Below are positions 24,190 through 35,599 of a DNA stretch of 64,000 nucleotides, piece by piece (the stretch's first letter is position 1; each line of letters opens with the position of its first letter). The stretch is from Rhyzopertha dominica (lineage: Eukaryota > Arthropoda > Insecta > Coleoptera > Bostrichidae). The notes under the pieces were generated by a model. That model did not search any database and was not told where the DNA came from. It saw nothing but the letters and a program-made list of their open reading frames with translations. The position numbers and the translations under genes were made by a program. Where the stretch lies: assembly GCA_025024175.1 (NCBI GenBank), contig QCXZ01000053.1, positions 6,324,001-6,388,000 of the forward strand, given 5' to 3'.

Positions 24190-25730
24190 CGGTATGTTAA
24201 TATTGGTGTGTATAAATTGTCTTATATACCATCATTTTTGTCTTCTCACTTATNATAGTTATTTTCTTTTTACTTATTAACGTCCTTTTTAGTGAGTGGT
24301 ACACCTTTATTGCTCTAGTGATTTTTTCATTTATTTCTTCATCCATACTTCCATTGCTTTGTCCTAGGTACTTAAAACTTCTAACCCATTCTATTTCTTT
24401 TCCATTTATTAGTATGTCTATCCTTCTATCCTCCTTTCCTATGACCACTGTTTAGTCTTGCTGGTATTTATTAACACTTTACGTTTTGTTAGTTCTTTCT
24501 CCTACAACTCTACATTTTGTTGTAACTTCTCTTCGTTTTCTGCACAGATCATCAGGTTATCTGCAAATGCGCATTCTGCTAGCTTTACCAACTTTAATTT
24601 TCTATACCCTAATTTATACTTTCGTTGACCTTGTTGTTTCGTTCCCACAATATATCGTCCAATACCATGATAAACAGTGTTGGGCTTAGCACCATCTGCT
24701 ACCTGAAAATCCCGTAATTCCATATTATTTTTGTGTCACTGTATAAACTCTCTATGCTTTTTTCTGAGCTTGTTACTTATACCCCTTTTTTCATACTTTT
24801 CCAAACCACGTTTTAGGCATGTTATCAAATGCTTTCTGGAAGTCCAAGAATGCTAAACAGATTCCTTTCTCTTTGCCTATCTTTTCAGCCATTTGTTTAA
24901 TCGTAAATATAATTCCTCTGTAGTTCTTTTGTGTCTCCTTTTTTATGCATTGGTACAATTATCCCTATTTTACAGTCATCCGGTACTGCTCCTTTATTCC
25001 ATGCCAAGTTAAATAATTTTATTGGCACTCCATCCTTTTGGTCCCATACTTTTCAACATTTCTGGTGCAATTTTATCAAGCCCCGCCGTTTTCTTCTTTT
25101 TGTATCATGTATGATCTACTTTACTTCTTCCTCTTTTATAACGTTCTGTTGTTCCTCTTCAGTACCTCTTCTGTACAATTTGCTTCACTTTCTGGGTAAG
25201 TAGCTCTTCGAAGTATTCTTTCCATCTGTTCATTGTTTCACTGCCTTCTATCAGTATCCTTTGCTTGTTTTTTTTATCCGTCCTGAAACGTATTTTTATT
25301 CTTCTTTAGCATTTTATAGAATAGTTTTGGTTTGTTTTGCTGCTTTCCTCCATTTTCCTTCCAAATTCTTCCCAAGCCTCCCTTTTGGGTTCTTTTACTA
25401 ATTCTTTAACTTTTGGTCTCTGCTCTTTGTATCTTGTGTAATTCTCTAATGTTGGCTTTGCAATATATTGTTTCTATACGTCTTTTTTCTTTGCTACTTG
25501 GCTTTTCATCTTCTCATTCCACCAATGTGTCTGTTTTTTTCCCTTATCTACTAAGATTTTTCCACACACTTCCCTCGCTGAGCTCACTAATATTTCCTTA
25601 AATTCCAAACAGATTAGTTCTATATCATCTTCATTTTCTACGCTATTTATTATTTCAAACTATTTCTCCACGAGTTCTTGTTTGAGGTTTCAGTTTCACT
25701 TATTGCGTCTTTTGTTCTTACGATAATTAT
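24190..25730 (-). pseudogene. Non-LTR retrotransposon RT relic (CR1/RTE-like class uncertain)
   Basis: From 25330 leftwards on the minus strand come a REAWEEFGRKM-like block, NRWKEYFEELLTQK near 25230-25190, and TAGLDKIAPEMLKSMG near 25090-25040. Next are KKTAGLD-type and LAFLDFQKAF motif A near 24860-24830, AFADNLMICAENEEKLQ near 24570-24520 and FKYLGQSNGSMDEEI near 24380-24340. These are the RT blocks of a LINE in order. The palm motif reads FADN instead of FADD, so the second catalytic Asp is lost, and stops are frequent. A related fragment lies at 48380-48600. Clade assignment needs a phylogeny. Confidence 0.8.
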
Positions 25731-26742
25731 TATATAAAAATGCAGTCCTTTCCTTACCCGGTGTTTTAGAAACAGAGACCAAGTGCCTGCCGGGCCTTAT
25801 ATTACTCAATAGCACAAGGTAGACCTGTCACCAACATATTAAAAGAAGATGACAGTATATGATCTTATAGCTAGTCAACCTTTAGCCTTTACATTTACAC
25901 TTTTATAAAATAATGGAGGGATAGAATATTTATATGTAAATGTGTTAGCATTCTTACGCTTCCCGTTCTGCCTAGCACAATCGTATATATTCTTAATAGC
26001 TATCGAAGAGCGCACGTTCTAAAGCTGAAGCGTCCTTGTTGCAGCGATATTGCATATAAAAGTCCTCACGCGTCCAGAATTCATATCCGAGGAAGACGTT
26101 ACACGCGCAATAAGCGGATGGCAGATTGCCATATGTTACGGGAGACATAATCGCAACGCGTCACGTAATTTGCTATACGTATTCCGGAGTGAAAAAGATG
26201 CAGCCCGCCTCGGACCGACTTGTTCGTAAATTCTTCCTTTGTTGGCCCGTCCTCATGACGACGTTCGCGTGTGAATAATTTCGAGTTCGCACGCTTCCAC
26301 CTCACGGCTCGGCTGTCAAATTTTCGGGGCAATACGCAACATCTGCCTAAGGAGACGTACGGTGCAGTTTACCGGTGTCTGTTTGTTGCGAGATGAAAGG
26401 TTGTCCTTGAGGATCAGCCTCGCTGGGAAACAGCTCGGAAAAAGATTGGGGGTTGCAAACTTAATGCGACATCGGATATTTCATTTTCACTTTTCCCTAT
26501 GTATAACCAAATCGCTCCTGTCGTATTCTGTTGCACTAAGTCGACGACAGATGGACAATATTTTGGAGAATAGTTAGTTTAGCTTGATTTATTAGTAGAG
26601 ACATATCCTGAAAAACTAAAATACTTTGGTTGATTTGGAACATAAAACATAATACATAAAATAGTATTAAACAATNTTCTAAATAATAAGTTCTAAACAA
26701 GTACGCTTAATGGTGTAGGATAGCCCGTTCCTGGCCATGGCA
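25731..26742. other. No gene seen; GC-richer island 26030-26360
   Basis: No coding similarity was recognised. The stretch 26030-26360 has many CpG dinucleotides and short frames on both strands without motifs. Confidence 0.35.
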
Positions 26743-27003
26743 TTATATGTAAAACGATTTTACGTCCAGAGAAACCAATTCTAAAGCCACCCCTCCAATT
26801 TTTTGATATGTTGTCCTGTATACAAATCTCAAGGGCACTGCTTTGCGTATTTTTAATTTTTCCGTAAAATTTTTGTTAAAAAGCGACTTTTGTTTTAGCA
26901 TTTGCGTAATATGCTTATATTTCGGTTCATCAATAAAATTTTGGAAAAAATAAACAGCAGTGCCCTTGGAATTGAACACAGGAATGTGTAGACGTAAATT
27001 CAA
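26743..27003 (-). pseudogene. Possible Penelope-like RT fragment
   Basis: An 86-residue minus-strand frame ends with LELVSLDVKSFYI. This resembles RT motif A of Penelope-like elements (lvSfDVvsLftniP). The upstream part (KGTAVYFFQNFIDEPKY) does not clearly match. The call rests on one short motif. Confidence 0.3.
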
Positions 27004-27545
27004 TTTTGTATGTCAAGTATTGTAGTCACTGTTATCGGCATCTGATTTTAAGCTGTAACTACGAATGTGATTTGCCAAAATTTAAANTGACTCATGAAGG
27101 AAATAATCTCAAACAATCATTTTAAATCTATTAAAAAGAATATNTGCCTATTTGTATAATTAAGACCCGTAAAGGGGCGCATGCAGTTCCTTCGTTAGTA
27201 GTCAAGGATGCCATGTAAATAATGAAAATTATTGTTTGGAAACATTAGTTTGCATCCATTTTAACGAAAAATAAGATTTTATTAAAGCATATAATAAGTT
27301 GTGTTAATAGCTGATATATTGAAAATAAACCTAACAATATATTTGCTTAATAAGGAAAAATATGTAGGTACTCATTTCCGATCATAGCGATGCGACTGTT
27401 GCCCCTTTAAAAATTCTGGGTGCAAAATAACAATATCTGTCAAAAATATCTACATTTTTTTGTATCTACATGCCTTAGCGTGATACTGAGAACTGAGGGC
27501 ATATTAGGTTATTTAAAAATTCGCTACAGCTTTAAAATAAAAGAT

Positions 27546-27668
27546 ATTATAAAGACGACGATTGTACGGTTCAACTAAAAGCCTTACTTTTTGTTGTTAG
27601 TTGAATGTACAATCGCCGTTTTTATAATGTAATGTACACACCGCAACTCTCCAGTATTAATAGTTATC
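27546..27668. repeat. Hairpin next to a TATACAGGGTATCTCG transposon-type end
   Basis: Arms 27546-27577 and 27598-27628 pair over about 31 bases (ATTATAAA, then CGATTGTAC, then TTCAACTA) with a 20-base loop. Immediately beyond, near 27660-27676, the minus strand reads TATACAGGGTATCTCG, a form typical of insect mariner/MITE termini. A partner end was not found. Confidence 0.5.
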
Positions 27669-27804
27669 GAGATACCCTGTATATACAACGAAAATTGGGC
27701 ACTCTGTACCATAAATGAATAAGTTAAACTATGCCTGTACACAGATAAGTAACACTTGTAAATATTAGCAAATCCAAGTATGAATGGGGGTTTATCAAAA
27801 AGAA

Positions 27805-28175
27805 TTTTACGAGCGCAAAGCTCCGCCCCGCAAAGCATTAAGGTGAACTCCCTCAGTGCTAAAATTATTCAACTTTGTGCAATAAAAATTCATTATTTTT
27901 GTTGCGATAAAGAAAAGAAAAATGTTTTGCGTGTCAAAATTAAATTTTCTCTGGTGCTCTCGTCCTATTTTTTTTTGTTTTAATCTTTATTTTTCCTCTT
28001 GCATCTTTTTATTTTTTTTCCGCAAAAGTCAGTTTGAATTTCGAAAAAGTACGATGACAACTCCCGAGAGAAATAATTTAAGCGCCCAGATAAAAAATCT
28101 GAAATCGATATGATCAAAAATATGGATTTTTTCCTGCATAAACTATGTAGAGTAGTACGTATAAACAGCTTTAAG
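27805..28175 (+). repeat. Dispersed repeat family A, copy 2 (empty site)
   Basis: This aligns with 19397-19985 from ACGAGCGCAAAGCTCCGCCC to ACGTATAAACAGC. Where copy 1 has the hammerhead insertion, this copy reads TTTAATCTTTATTTTTCCTC straight on to TTTTTATT, so it shows the unoccupied target. It carries the same short frame (MTTPERNNLSAQIKNLKSI). Confidence 0.75.
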
Positions 28176-29446
28176 TGGAATAGCTACAGGTAGAATTTGC
28201 CTATATTTTTTATGCACTTACTTTGTTATATTCAGTGAGTATGTGCTTTATTTAATGGAATTTTATTTATTATTGGGCTAATAAAATATAGTTTAATTTT
28301 CTTTTTCAAGGTTAAGTAAAATAGCTTCTGCTAGACTTTGCCTTTATTGCTTGTGATGTATTACTCTCAGTATCTGCTCTTGTTTCAATAAAATCCATTT
28401 ATTATTATTATTACTATTATTATAATTTTCTTTAAGATTCACTTAAATATAAAAACAAAAGACGACAGTGAGATGACTATTTTCTTAAAAAAAAACGAAC
28501 CAGATAATTATCACGTGTTTTATACATCTTCGTTCCAAAATGCACCGCATTGTACAACACCCTATAGAGATGTGAGCGTTATTTCGACTAAACGAACCCA
28601 AAAAAATCAAAAAATTTTTGCAAATCTAAAAGTAGATTTAATCAGTTTTGCCTACGCAATAACTGAATGTTCGATAATTTCAAACAATACGTCAATTCAT
28701 ATATAAATTGAGATCGCAATGCAGTGCGTTTGAAACAAGGCCAGCAACACTGAACGATGCCCCAGACTATAAGGGCATGCTCAGCATACCGTGCAGCATC
28801 AGCGCCACCGAATTTCAGTTTGAGTTAGTGTTTGTTCAATATCTAATTCAATGTACATTAACTTAATATCGCAAGCTGAGTGGTTGTTTCAGGAACTCTG
28901 AAATTGCGCGCGCGGGGTCGGGAACGGCGTTGACGCTTTATACACATCGAAAGCACGGGCAGTTAAGAGCTGTTTACCTTTGTAACTCCTGAAAACGTGT
29001 GCATATACTATGAAACAAACCACTGTAGCTAAAGTGTATAGAGGATAGAGGAAGAGCTTTAGGGGTTAATGTCAATTTTCGCAATTTTGATGTTTTCATC
29101 TTGGTATAGATGTAAACAGTACCTTTATTTAGTTAAATACCGGATGAAATTTATTACTACGAAATAATAAAAAGTTAAAAAAAACGTTGTCCTCCTATAA
29201 TTTACGTGTACTTTGTACCACGGTATTTTAGAATATGCTACTGATAAACATAGTTGTTGATCTAAATTATATCTACCTAAAGTGGAAATAAATAAAGCAA
29301 AGGGAGTTTCAAAGACCTAAAACAATATACGACAGTTTAATTTTTTCAGACTTACATGGAACGAGTTAGGAGAAGTACTCGTAAACAACTTGAACACTGT
29401 GTAAATACCAAAGGTTGTAACTAAATACGAGGTAAAAAACAATTAA
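28176..29446. other. No gene seen; ATT microsatellite
   Basis: A TTA/ATT trinucleotide run lies near 28398-28430. The frame 28473-28706 (+) has no recognised motif. The stretch 28880-28940 is GC-richer. Confidence 0.35.
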
Positions 29447-29447
29447 A

Positions 29448-29762
29448 ATGCATGTCACTACAGTGATGAGCTGTAACGACAGCGAAATAGACTGTCTACA
29501 CCCAGCACCGGAGATGGAAGGACCTCTGAAGAAGCTTGCCACTCGTGCTAACGAAACGTTAGGAAGCAATTTCAACCGACGACGGACTTTAGACCCGAAT
29601 CAGAACAACAGCTCATCACCTGGCCGCGAAAGCCTTAACCAATTCGTCAATAAAGTCATCTCCAGCACCGAACTTGAAAACTTTGACATCAATGAGATGC
29701 TAGAGAACACTCCTTCGCGACGAGGCTATTCGTATAACGTAGAAGTTCATAGGATGTCATGA
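29448..29762 (+). CDS. Unrecognised 104-residue frame starting in a hammerhead relic
   Basis: The frame opens with MHVTTVMSCNDSEIDCLHP and continues with a hydrophilic, Asn/Ser/Arg-rich sequence (LKKLATRANETLGSN; SSPGRESLNQFVNKV) ending EVHRMS. I do not recognise the family. The first ~20 codons lie on the decayed hammerhead at 29463-29496, so the start may be accidental. The remainder has balanced, codon-like composition and no low-complexity runs, which could mean an exon or a transposon protein fragment. No splice or promoter evidence could be established. Confidence 0.25.
   Translation: MHVTTVMSCNDSEIDCLHPAPEMEGPLKKLATRANETLGSNFNRRRTLDPNQNNSSSPGRESLNQFVNKVISSTELENFDINEMLENTPSRRGYSYNVEVHRMS
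29463..29496 (+). ncRNA. Hammerhead ribozyme relic
   Basis: GTGATGA, GCTGT, AACG, ACAGC, GAAATAGACTGTC reproduces stem II, the GAAA core and a minimal stem III with C at 29496. The first core base is G instead of C (GTGATGA for CTGATGA), and no complementary stem I strand is found. It is therefore a homologous but presumably inactive copy of the 19.7-kb motif; 28 bases are shared with only two differences. Confidence 0.65.
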
Positions 29763-29877
29763 GTAATTCCTGCTAGAAACAGTTGCTTCCTAGCTTATCA
29801 AATGTAACAACAAAGGTCAAATATATTCGATTTCGTTGAAAATTGCTTTTTATGCTTATCCGTCTATATTTTCTACG

Positions 29878-30000
29878 TCACGTACTAATCCAAGGTATCA
29901 CTATCAAGCCTCTTTCGTTAGAACGAACTTTGTCCTGAATTATTTAAATGCTACTCAAAATGTTGGGGTTTTGTATACAACGATGGGTATGTAGGCATAT
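29878..30000 (+). repeat. Fragment related to the 32-kb foldback arm
   Basis: The segment AGAACGAACTTTG...GATGGGTATGTAGGCA matches the right arm of the foldback element at about 32590-32712, including TTAGAACGAACTTTGT and ATGGGTATGTAGGCA. Outside these limits the similarity stops. Confidence 0.65.
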
Positions 30001-31159
30001 TTTATTTTGTTCGACATAAACGAGTGAGAATTTGAAGAGTAAGAAGATTGTTGTTGTTTATGTCAAACTCTCCCTGTTGATAATATGAATTTGCAAAAAC
30101 TCCGCAAAAGAATTTACAATCCCTCTGAGTCAGAAAACCCCAAAGCCCTGTTATAAACTTTACTAGGAGTTCTTTCACGAAATTCCATAAATTTGTAGAG
30201 TTGGATTTGATATTTTATTCCATCGTGCCAAGATGAGCATTACAAGACTATACATATTTTCATATTTATGAATTTTTAGTCTTCTAAGGCTAATAATGGA
30301 TAGAGTGGATAATAATAATTTTCTGTCAGTAGTGGTGATTAACAAATACGAATATCTAAATTATAATTATAAGAACAAATCAGAAGACAATTGTTTCATA
30401 GTGTAATATCAAGAAGGCCTATAAATTGAGGAAAGAAAGGTGTTTTACGAGATACGACAAGAAATTAAAACTACAGAAAAGTATTAAATAATGGCCAATA
30501 AGAAGCTATTTCAATACAGAGGAAGAAAACTCAATGTCATCTGTAGAAACATCAGGAGGATCCTGAAGTACTCCTAGAATAATACTTTCTGAATAAGATA
30601 ATATTTACATAGGCCAATATCAATTAAGGATACAAGGCGAGTTTTCTGAACACTTAGCTATCTATAAATACCGTTTAGTTGCTTATAAATTTTAATTTGT
30701 AATAATATAAAATAAAAATTTAATATTGTTTTCTCAGTTGATGCATCGGCCTGCAAAGAAAATATTTTGGATGAAGATTTTTAACAAAGCTAGCTTTCTT
30801 AAATCTACTTTTTATTGTTACCATCTACAATTAAGAAATTAGAAACTACACAAATGCCCTTAAGTGACCTTTTTAACATATTAGAAGATGTAATGGGAAA
30901 TTTAAAGTTAGTTCCTGGTACCATCGGTGCTGAAATAAATTCAAAATTTGAAAAAGTGCTGTCTAGAAATCTTGGATACTATGAAATGAAAAGAATTTGT
31001 TACATTTTGTGAGGAGAGAATGTAGAAATTAATAATACGAATTCTGCAGATATAGCTATTATGGAATACCTCATCTGACGTAGAATGTTCATGTTCAAAT
31101 TATGAAAACGTCACTGAAAAACTTTAAAATCTCACTGGGAGCACATAAAACAAATTTTA
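30001..31159. other. No firm gene; weak hAT-like frame
   Basis: The sequence is AT-rich. The frame 30815-31012 (+) reads LPSTIKKLETTQMPLSDLFN, then NSKFEKVLSRNLGY. Similar LE...pl...K...vlsrNpg patterns occur near the ends of hAT/CGGBP1-like insect transposon proteins, but the match is too short to call. Confidence 0.25.
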
Positions 31160-31160
31160 A

Positions 31161-32058
31161 TTGTATACTGCAATAAGGCGAATAAAGAATAGCCTCCAAA
31201 TAAACTACTTACTTACCAGTTTCTCATGTATTTATCCTTATAAAAAATTTTGGAACTTTGTCAGTCAAAAGAAGCAAAGTACTTGCATTCAGGGCAGAAT
31301 GACTCTTGACGACAACGTGTTGACGTCGCAGCAGGACATCGTGGATGCATTTGCTTCCATCTTCTCGGATTCATTTGTGGGAGCTTCTAGTCACCACTGT
31401 GACGAGTTATGTGTCGTAGACACCGGGTGCTGTGAATTTTGTGGTCAGTTTTGTTGTGCTTGGCGCACCATGGAAGTGTGTATTGACTACAATTCTTGTT
31501 TGAACATGTCTGATGTTCAAGACTCTGATATACTTGAGGCTGTTAAAGGGTTAAAAGTTAACTTCCCGCAGTTATTATTGTAGACTGTATTACTAGTTTT
31601 TTATTACCTTGCGTCATATTTATAAGTTATTGTTAAAATCATCAGTGTACCCTGATTGCTGGAAAGTTGCACGATTTATACCTGTTTATAAGTCAGGTAA
31701 CAAATGGAATATTCGTAACTATAGGTCTATAGCATTGGGGTGTAATTTTGCTAAACTTTTTGAAGCTGTTTTAACGCAGGTTTTGTATTCCCATGTAAAA
31801 TGTAAAAAATCTGATGAAGAGCACGGATTTGTCAATGGCAAGTCAACCTCTACTTANGTGTTTGTGCAGTTTGTTTCTTCTGCTTTGGATCGTAGGCTGC
31901 AAGTTGTTGTGATTTACACAGACCTAACCAAGGCGTTTGATCGTGTTCNCACTGTATTTTGCTTCATAAATTGAGTCATTACGGAGTTAGCGACAATATG
32001 CTGTTTTTGTTTAGGTCTCTTGTTTTTGGTAGAAAGCAATATGTAGAATTTGGAGGCT
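31161..32058 (+). pseudogene. Jockey/I-like non-LTR RT relic, cut by a foldback element
   Basis: The plus strand shows KFWNFVSQKK (about 31240), SQQDIVDAFASIFSDSF and DILEAVKGLK. It continues with VYPDCWKVARFIPVYKSG and NYRSIALGCNFAKLFEAVL (about 31640-31780), then IYTDLTKAFDRV (motif A, about 31912-31948). It ends with NMLFLFRSLVFGRKQYVEFGG. These are consecutive RT blocks of a jockey/I-type LINE. The reading stops at GGCTATACAGGGT (about 32052), where another element's sequence begins; the expected GVPQGS and YADD blocks do not resume downstream. Confidence 0.85.
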
Positions 32059-33075
32059 ATACAGGGTCCGCCACCTAAAACTCCCCAAGCTCATATTTTC
32101 TTTGTTCTTTCAGGTATAACCTTATATTGCACGTCAAAATGTAGGTCTTTTTGAACTCTTTAAAAATAGCAGAGTGGGGGGTCCAAAATTTTTTTTGCAT
32201 ATTGTGATATTTTGCAAATAAAGTTAATTTTTGTAAATATTTTTAACCTTACCCCGTATAACAAATATTGCTGCATAATTGGATGCCGATTTTTGTCTTC
32301 TTCAATTTGTGTCATTACCGTGTATGCGTAATTTTTACTCCTTCTTAGTGAAAAACAAGAAAAACTAGTCGCCGCCATGTTCTGTTATAGGGCCGTTCAC
32401 AATTTTTTAAGTGTTAGTTTAGTAGCTTATTATGGTACAAATTATGCCTCCATACCCATTGTTGCACACAAAACCCCAAAATTTTGAGTAACTTTTAAAT
32501 AAATCAAGTACAAAGTTCGTTCTAAAGAGAGAGGTGCTAGAAAGCGAAACCCTGCGATGCGGCTAGTTTGGTTTTCTACATCGCCTACTAGCCTCGTCAC
32601 GGGGTTTCATTTCCTAGCCTCTCTCTCTTTAGAACGAACTTTGTACTTGATTTATTTAAAAGTTACTTAATATTTTTAGGTTTTGTGTGGAGCGATGGGT
32701 ATGTAGGCACAATTTGGACCGTAATAAGCTACTAAACTAATACTTAAAAAATTGTGAACAGCCTTATAACAGAACATAGCGGCAACTAGTTTTTCTTGTT
32801 TTTCACTAAGAAGGAGTAAAAATTACGCATACATGGCACTGACACAAATTGAAAAAGACAAAAGTCGGCATTCAACTGTGAAGCAATATTTATTATACGA
32901 GGTAAGGTTAAAAAATATTTACAAAAAATAGCTTTAAACACAAAATACGATAATCTGCAAAAAATTTTTGGACGCTCACCAAGCTATTTTTAAAGAGTTT
33001 AAAAAGGCCTACAATTGACATATAACTTAAGGTTGTACGTAAAAAAATGAAATGAAATGTGGTTCTTTGCTTTTT
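32056..33075. mobile_element. ~1-kb foldback (inverted repeat) element
   Basis: The arms 32086-32567 and 32587-33070 are inverted copies of one another along nearly their full length, with a central loop of about 19 bases. Matching landmarks are CTTTTTGAACTCTTTAAAAA, TATGCGTAATTTTTACTCC, AAAAACTAGT, AATTTTTTAAGTGTTAGTTT and TTAGAACGAACTTTGT on opposite strands. Differences are scattered substitutions and small indels. The left boundary starts with TATACAGGGTCCGCC at a TA within the RT relic; the right outer boundary is not clear. No coding frame was recognised. It resembles foldback/MITE-type elements in form only. Confidence 0.85.
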
Positions 33076-34346
33076 GTATACATTTAATTGTCCACTGTGG
33101 ACCATTTGGTTCGCTGGTTACAATAAATATTATTATTATTACAGTGCAGTATCGTTTATAGTGGTTTATTTATGTAGCTTTTACAAAATAAAAATTATTC
33201 TTCAGCGTATGCTTCTTCTTGTAACCGCATAATTATCCATATTTTAGGAATATCAGTGCATATATGGCAAATTTTAAGCGCATAGAAAAATTTATATTTT
33301 TTGTAGCATATAAATCAATAGTGTACAAAATTAAACGGTTAGTATATTTTTAAGCAGTGCATAAATAGTACTAAGGGTAGCGCTTAGTAGTAACATAGTA
33401 GTGTTTACTACAACAATGTAGCTTTATATCCTGTGATTTTTGTGTATGTAGGAATTACACAAGCACTCAGAAAATATTCTTGGGGTTGATTTATAAAACA
33501 TTTTACCTTAAAGTTATGCTTCCAAAAGTTTACTTAGCACATTTAAAACAATCTGTGCTAATTGGACTGTAAATTTGTCCTTGTCTAACTATCCCAAATT
33601 CACGATTCCAGGAATTTCCCCCGGAAAATCCCAGATTCCTCAAAAAAGCGTTGAAGACCCAGATTTTATACAATTTAAGAGCGCCGATGAGTTTCGTCGT
33701 TGAAGGGAGGCATACAAAAGAACTGTATGCTGGTTCTCGGTGATATTAAGGGACGGGGTGTCTGTCGCACAAAAGGGCCAAAAACGAACATGACGGTTCG
33801 CAGTTGAAATGCCACCGATGTAGTGCCGCTTCGATTTCGGCGTAGGAAGTGTATTGGAGGGCATTTATACGATGAGGAAATTTAATAACGTTCGCATCCT
33901 TCCTGCCAGTCACCTGCTGCGGCGGGTCGCAGAACGACAAGGACACCGCTCAGATGCAAGTAATTTCAGAGGTAAATAGGAGGAGTGCATTTTAATCTGC
34001 AAACATCATCACAGACTTCCCCTGCAGTTAATTTTTTAGTAGCGCCAAACATTAATTCTAAGATGGACGGATGAAACTAGCTGCAGAGAGGATTATTTCT
34101 GATTATGTCAGTTTATTGGAATAAACAGAATATAATTTGCGCTCTGCCTCCACAATTCCACTATAGTATCAAGTATTAGGAAACAGAAGTATATAAAACT
34201 TAACACAAGACTTCTGGCGAGGCCGCTGCCGTGTAAGCAGCAACAAAATAACAATTGCTTCTTTTTGTGGAACTCTTCCTAGTATATGGTTTTGTAGGTT
34301 TCGTGGGACTAGGTTCTGAAATGATAACTCGTTTGTTTAATTACTA
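33076..34346. other. No recognised gene
   Basis: The sequence is AT-rich to about 33600. Between 33640 and 33960, two overlapping minus-strand frames (66 and 74 residues) sit in a base-balanced stretch but show no motif. Confidence 0.3.
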
Positions 34347-34800
34347 CGTTTTGACCCTTTTTGTTGGGCCTTCTTCAGGCGTATTGTTTTTATTTTTTGT
34401 CTGAAAGTCATTGAGTATACATATTTAAAATACATTTGAAATACTTTGTACCTTGCACTAATAATAATAGGATAATCAGGTAGAGCTATTAAAGGTAGAG
34501 TTAAAGAACATGTTGCAAGTATAAATTCAAACAAAAGCACAACAGGTTTTGCTGACAATTGCATAAAAAATAATCATTATTTGGATGAAAGCGACGTTAA
34601 AGTTTTACATTGCGAAAGGAAAGATAAAAAACTGAACCTTTTAGAGCTTTTGGAAATTAAAAAAGCTCAGCATCAGCAAAAACATTTGGCAAATTCCTAC
34701 GTCCACGTGTGGTCGAAACGATCATCTGAGTTATCTGATAAATCAAGTGAGACAAAGCACATACGTTCAATCAGCTTGTTCCCAAGCTACCTAATTGAAA
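34347..34800 (+). pseudogene. Penelope-like element 3' fragment (GIY-YIG C-terminal side)
   Basis: From about 34495 the plus strand reads RVKEHVASINSNKS, TGFADNCIKNNHYLD, VKVLHCERKDKKLNLLELLEIKKA. This is the end of a GIY-YIG endonuclease module as in Penelope-like elements (R..EH...fA.H....H......L......L.LlE..EI). The catalytic GIY and YIG part lies upstream and is missing. A minus-strand box at 34347-34378 (CTGAAGA, stem GGCCC/GGGTC, AAAACG) precedes it. The tail 34710-34800 (GGTCGAAACG...CAAGCTACCTAATT) recurs at 40465-40555. Confidence 0.6.
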
Positions 34801-35234
34801 GTTAATTGATTATAAAATTAAATTAATACATACATACATTAATACATAATACATGTTGACAACTTGTTACGGTTCAAATTTTCGGAAATAAATAAAAGCC
34901 TTCTTATACTGAAAATAAGTATTTCATCAATTGGTGATCATATGCCATCTGTGTGTCTAAGTATGCATGTTAATCTTCTGAATGAGAGATTTCTTTGTTC
35001 AGCGATGTTTTCTGTAGATAGCTTAGTTTTTGTGGAAGTACGTTTTATCGAGAGAAAAACAGATTGTTCCTGGAAGGTGAATGGCGCTGTCGAGGTGTAG
35101 AGTGAAGTTTTCTGGGAAATATCTTCACAACCCAACAGGGGAAACACTATCCTTAGCAGTATTGTTTGGATAATCGATAGGGTTTGCTGGTGCAATATTT
35201 TCGACTGTTCTACTTAGAACTCAGAGATCTGACT

Positions 35235-35578
35235 TCACCTATTCCAGACCACGTGCTGAAGCAAAGATTGTTTACTTTTACTTTCAACCCTTGCTGCAAG
35301 CTGCAAGGTAAGGATTATTGTAGGGTTTTTTTTGTCACCCGGCGTGATATACTCAAGGGGGGCTAGATCATTGCTTCTGATCTTGGAAACCACCCCAGGA
35401 CGTGATCGAGGTACAACCACCACTGGTAGAGACTTCTGTCCAACAGGGTAGCTCCAAGCAGCCGATCCACGAAGGCATTACGTAGGCATCGTAGTATCCA
35501 CGACATATCTTCAACCAGGTCAGCTTTATCCATACTGGATATCCTGCCAGGGTTGTTACCTGATTCGAAGTACAGCAT
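35235..35578 (-). CDS. Unrecognised minus-strand frames
   Basis: Two overlapping frames (71 and 62 residues) occur in a base-balanced stretch: SSMDKADLVEDMSWILRCLR and LYQWWLYLDHVLGWFPRSEA in one, APLEYITPGDKKNPTIIL in the other. I recognise no domain. They lie just before an LTR-like segment and could belong to an LTR element, but this is only position-based. Confidence 0.2.
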
Positions 35579-35599
35579 CTTCGGGAATATTCGACGTTC

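Noticed and set aside
28730..28830. tRNA-like or SINE head at GATGCCCCAGAC...
   Set aside because: No cloverleaf, no B box and no acceptor stem could be drawn.
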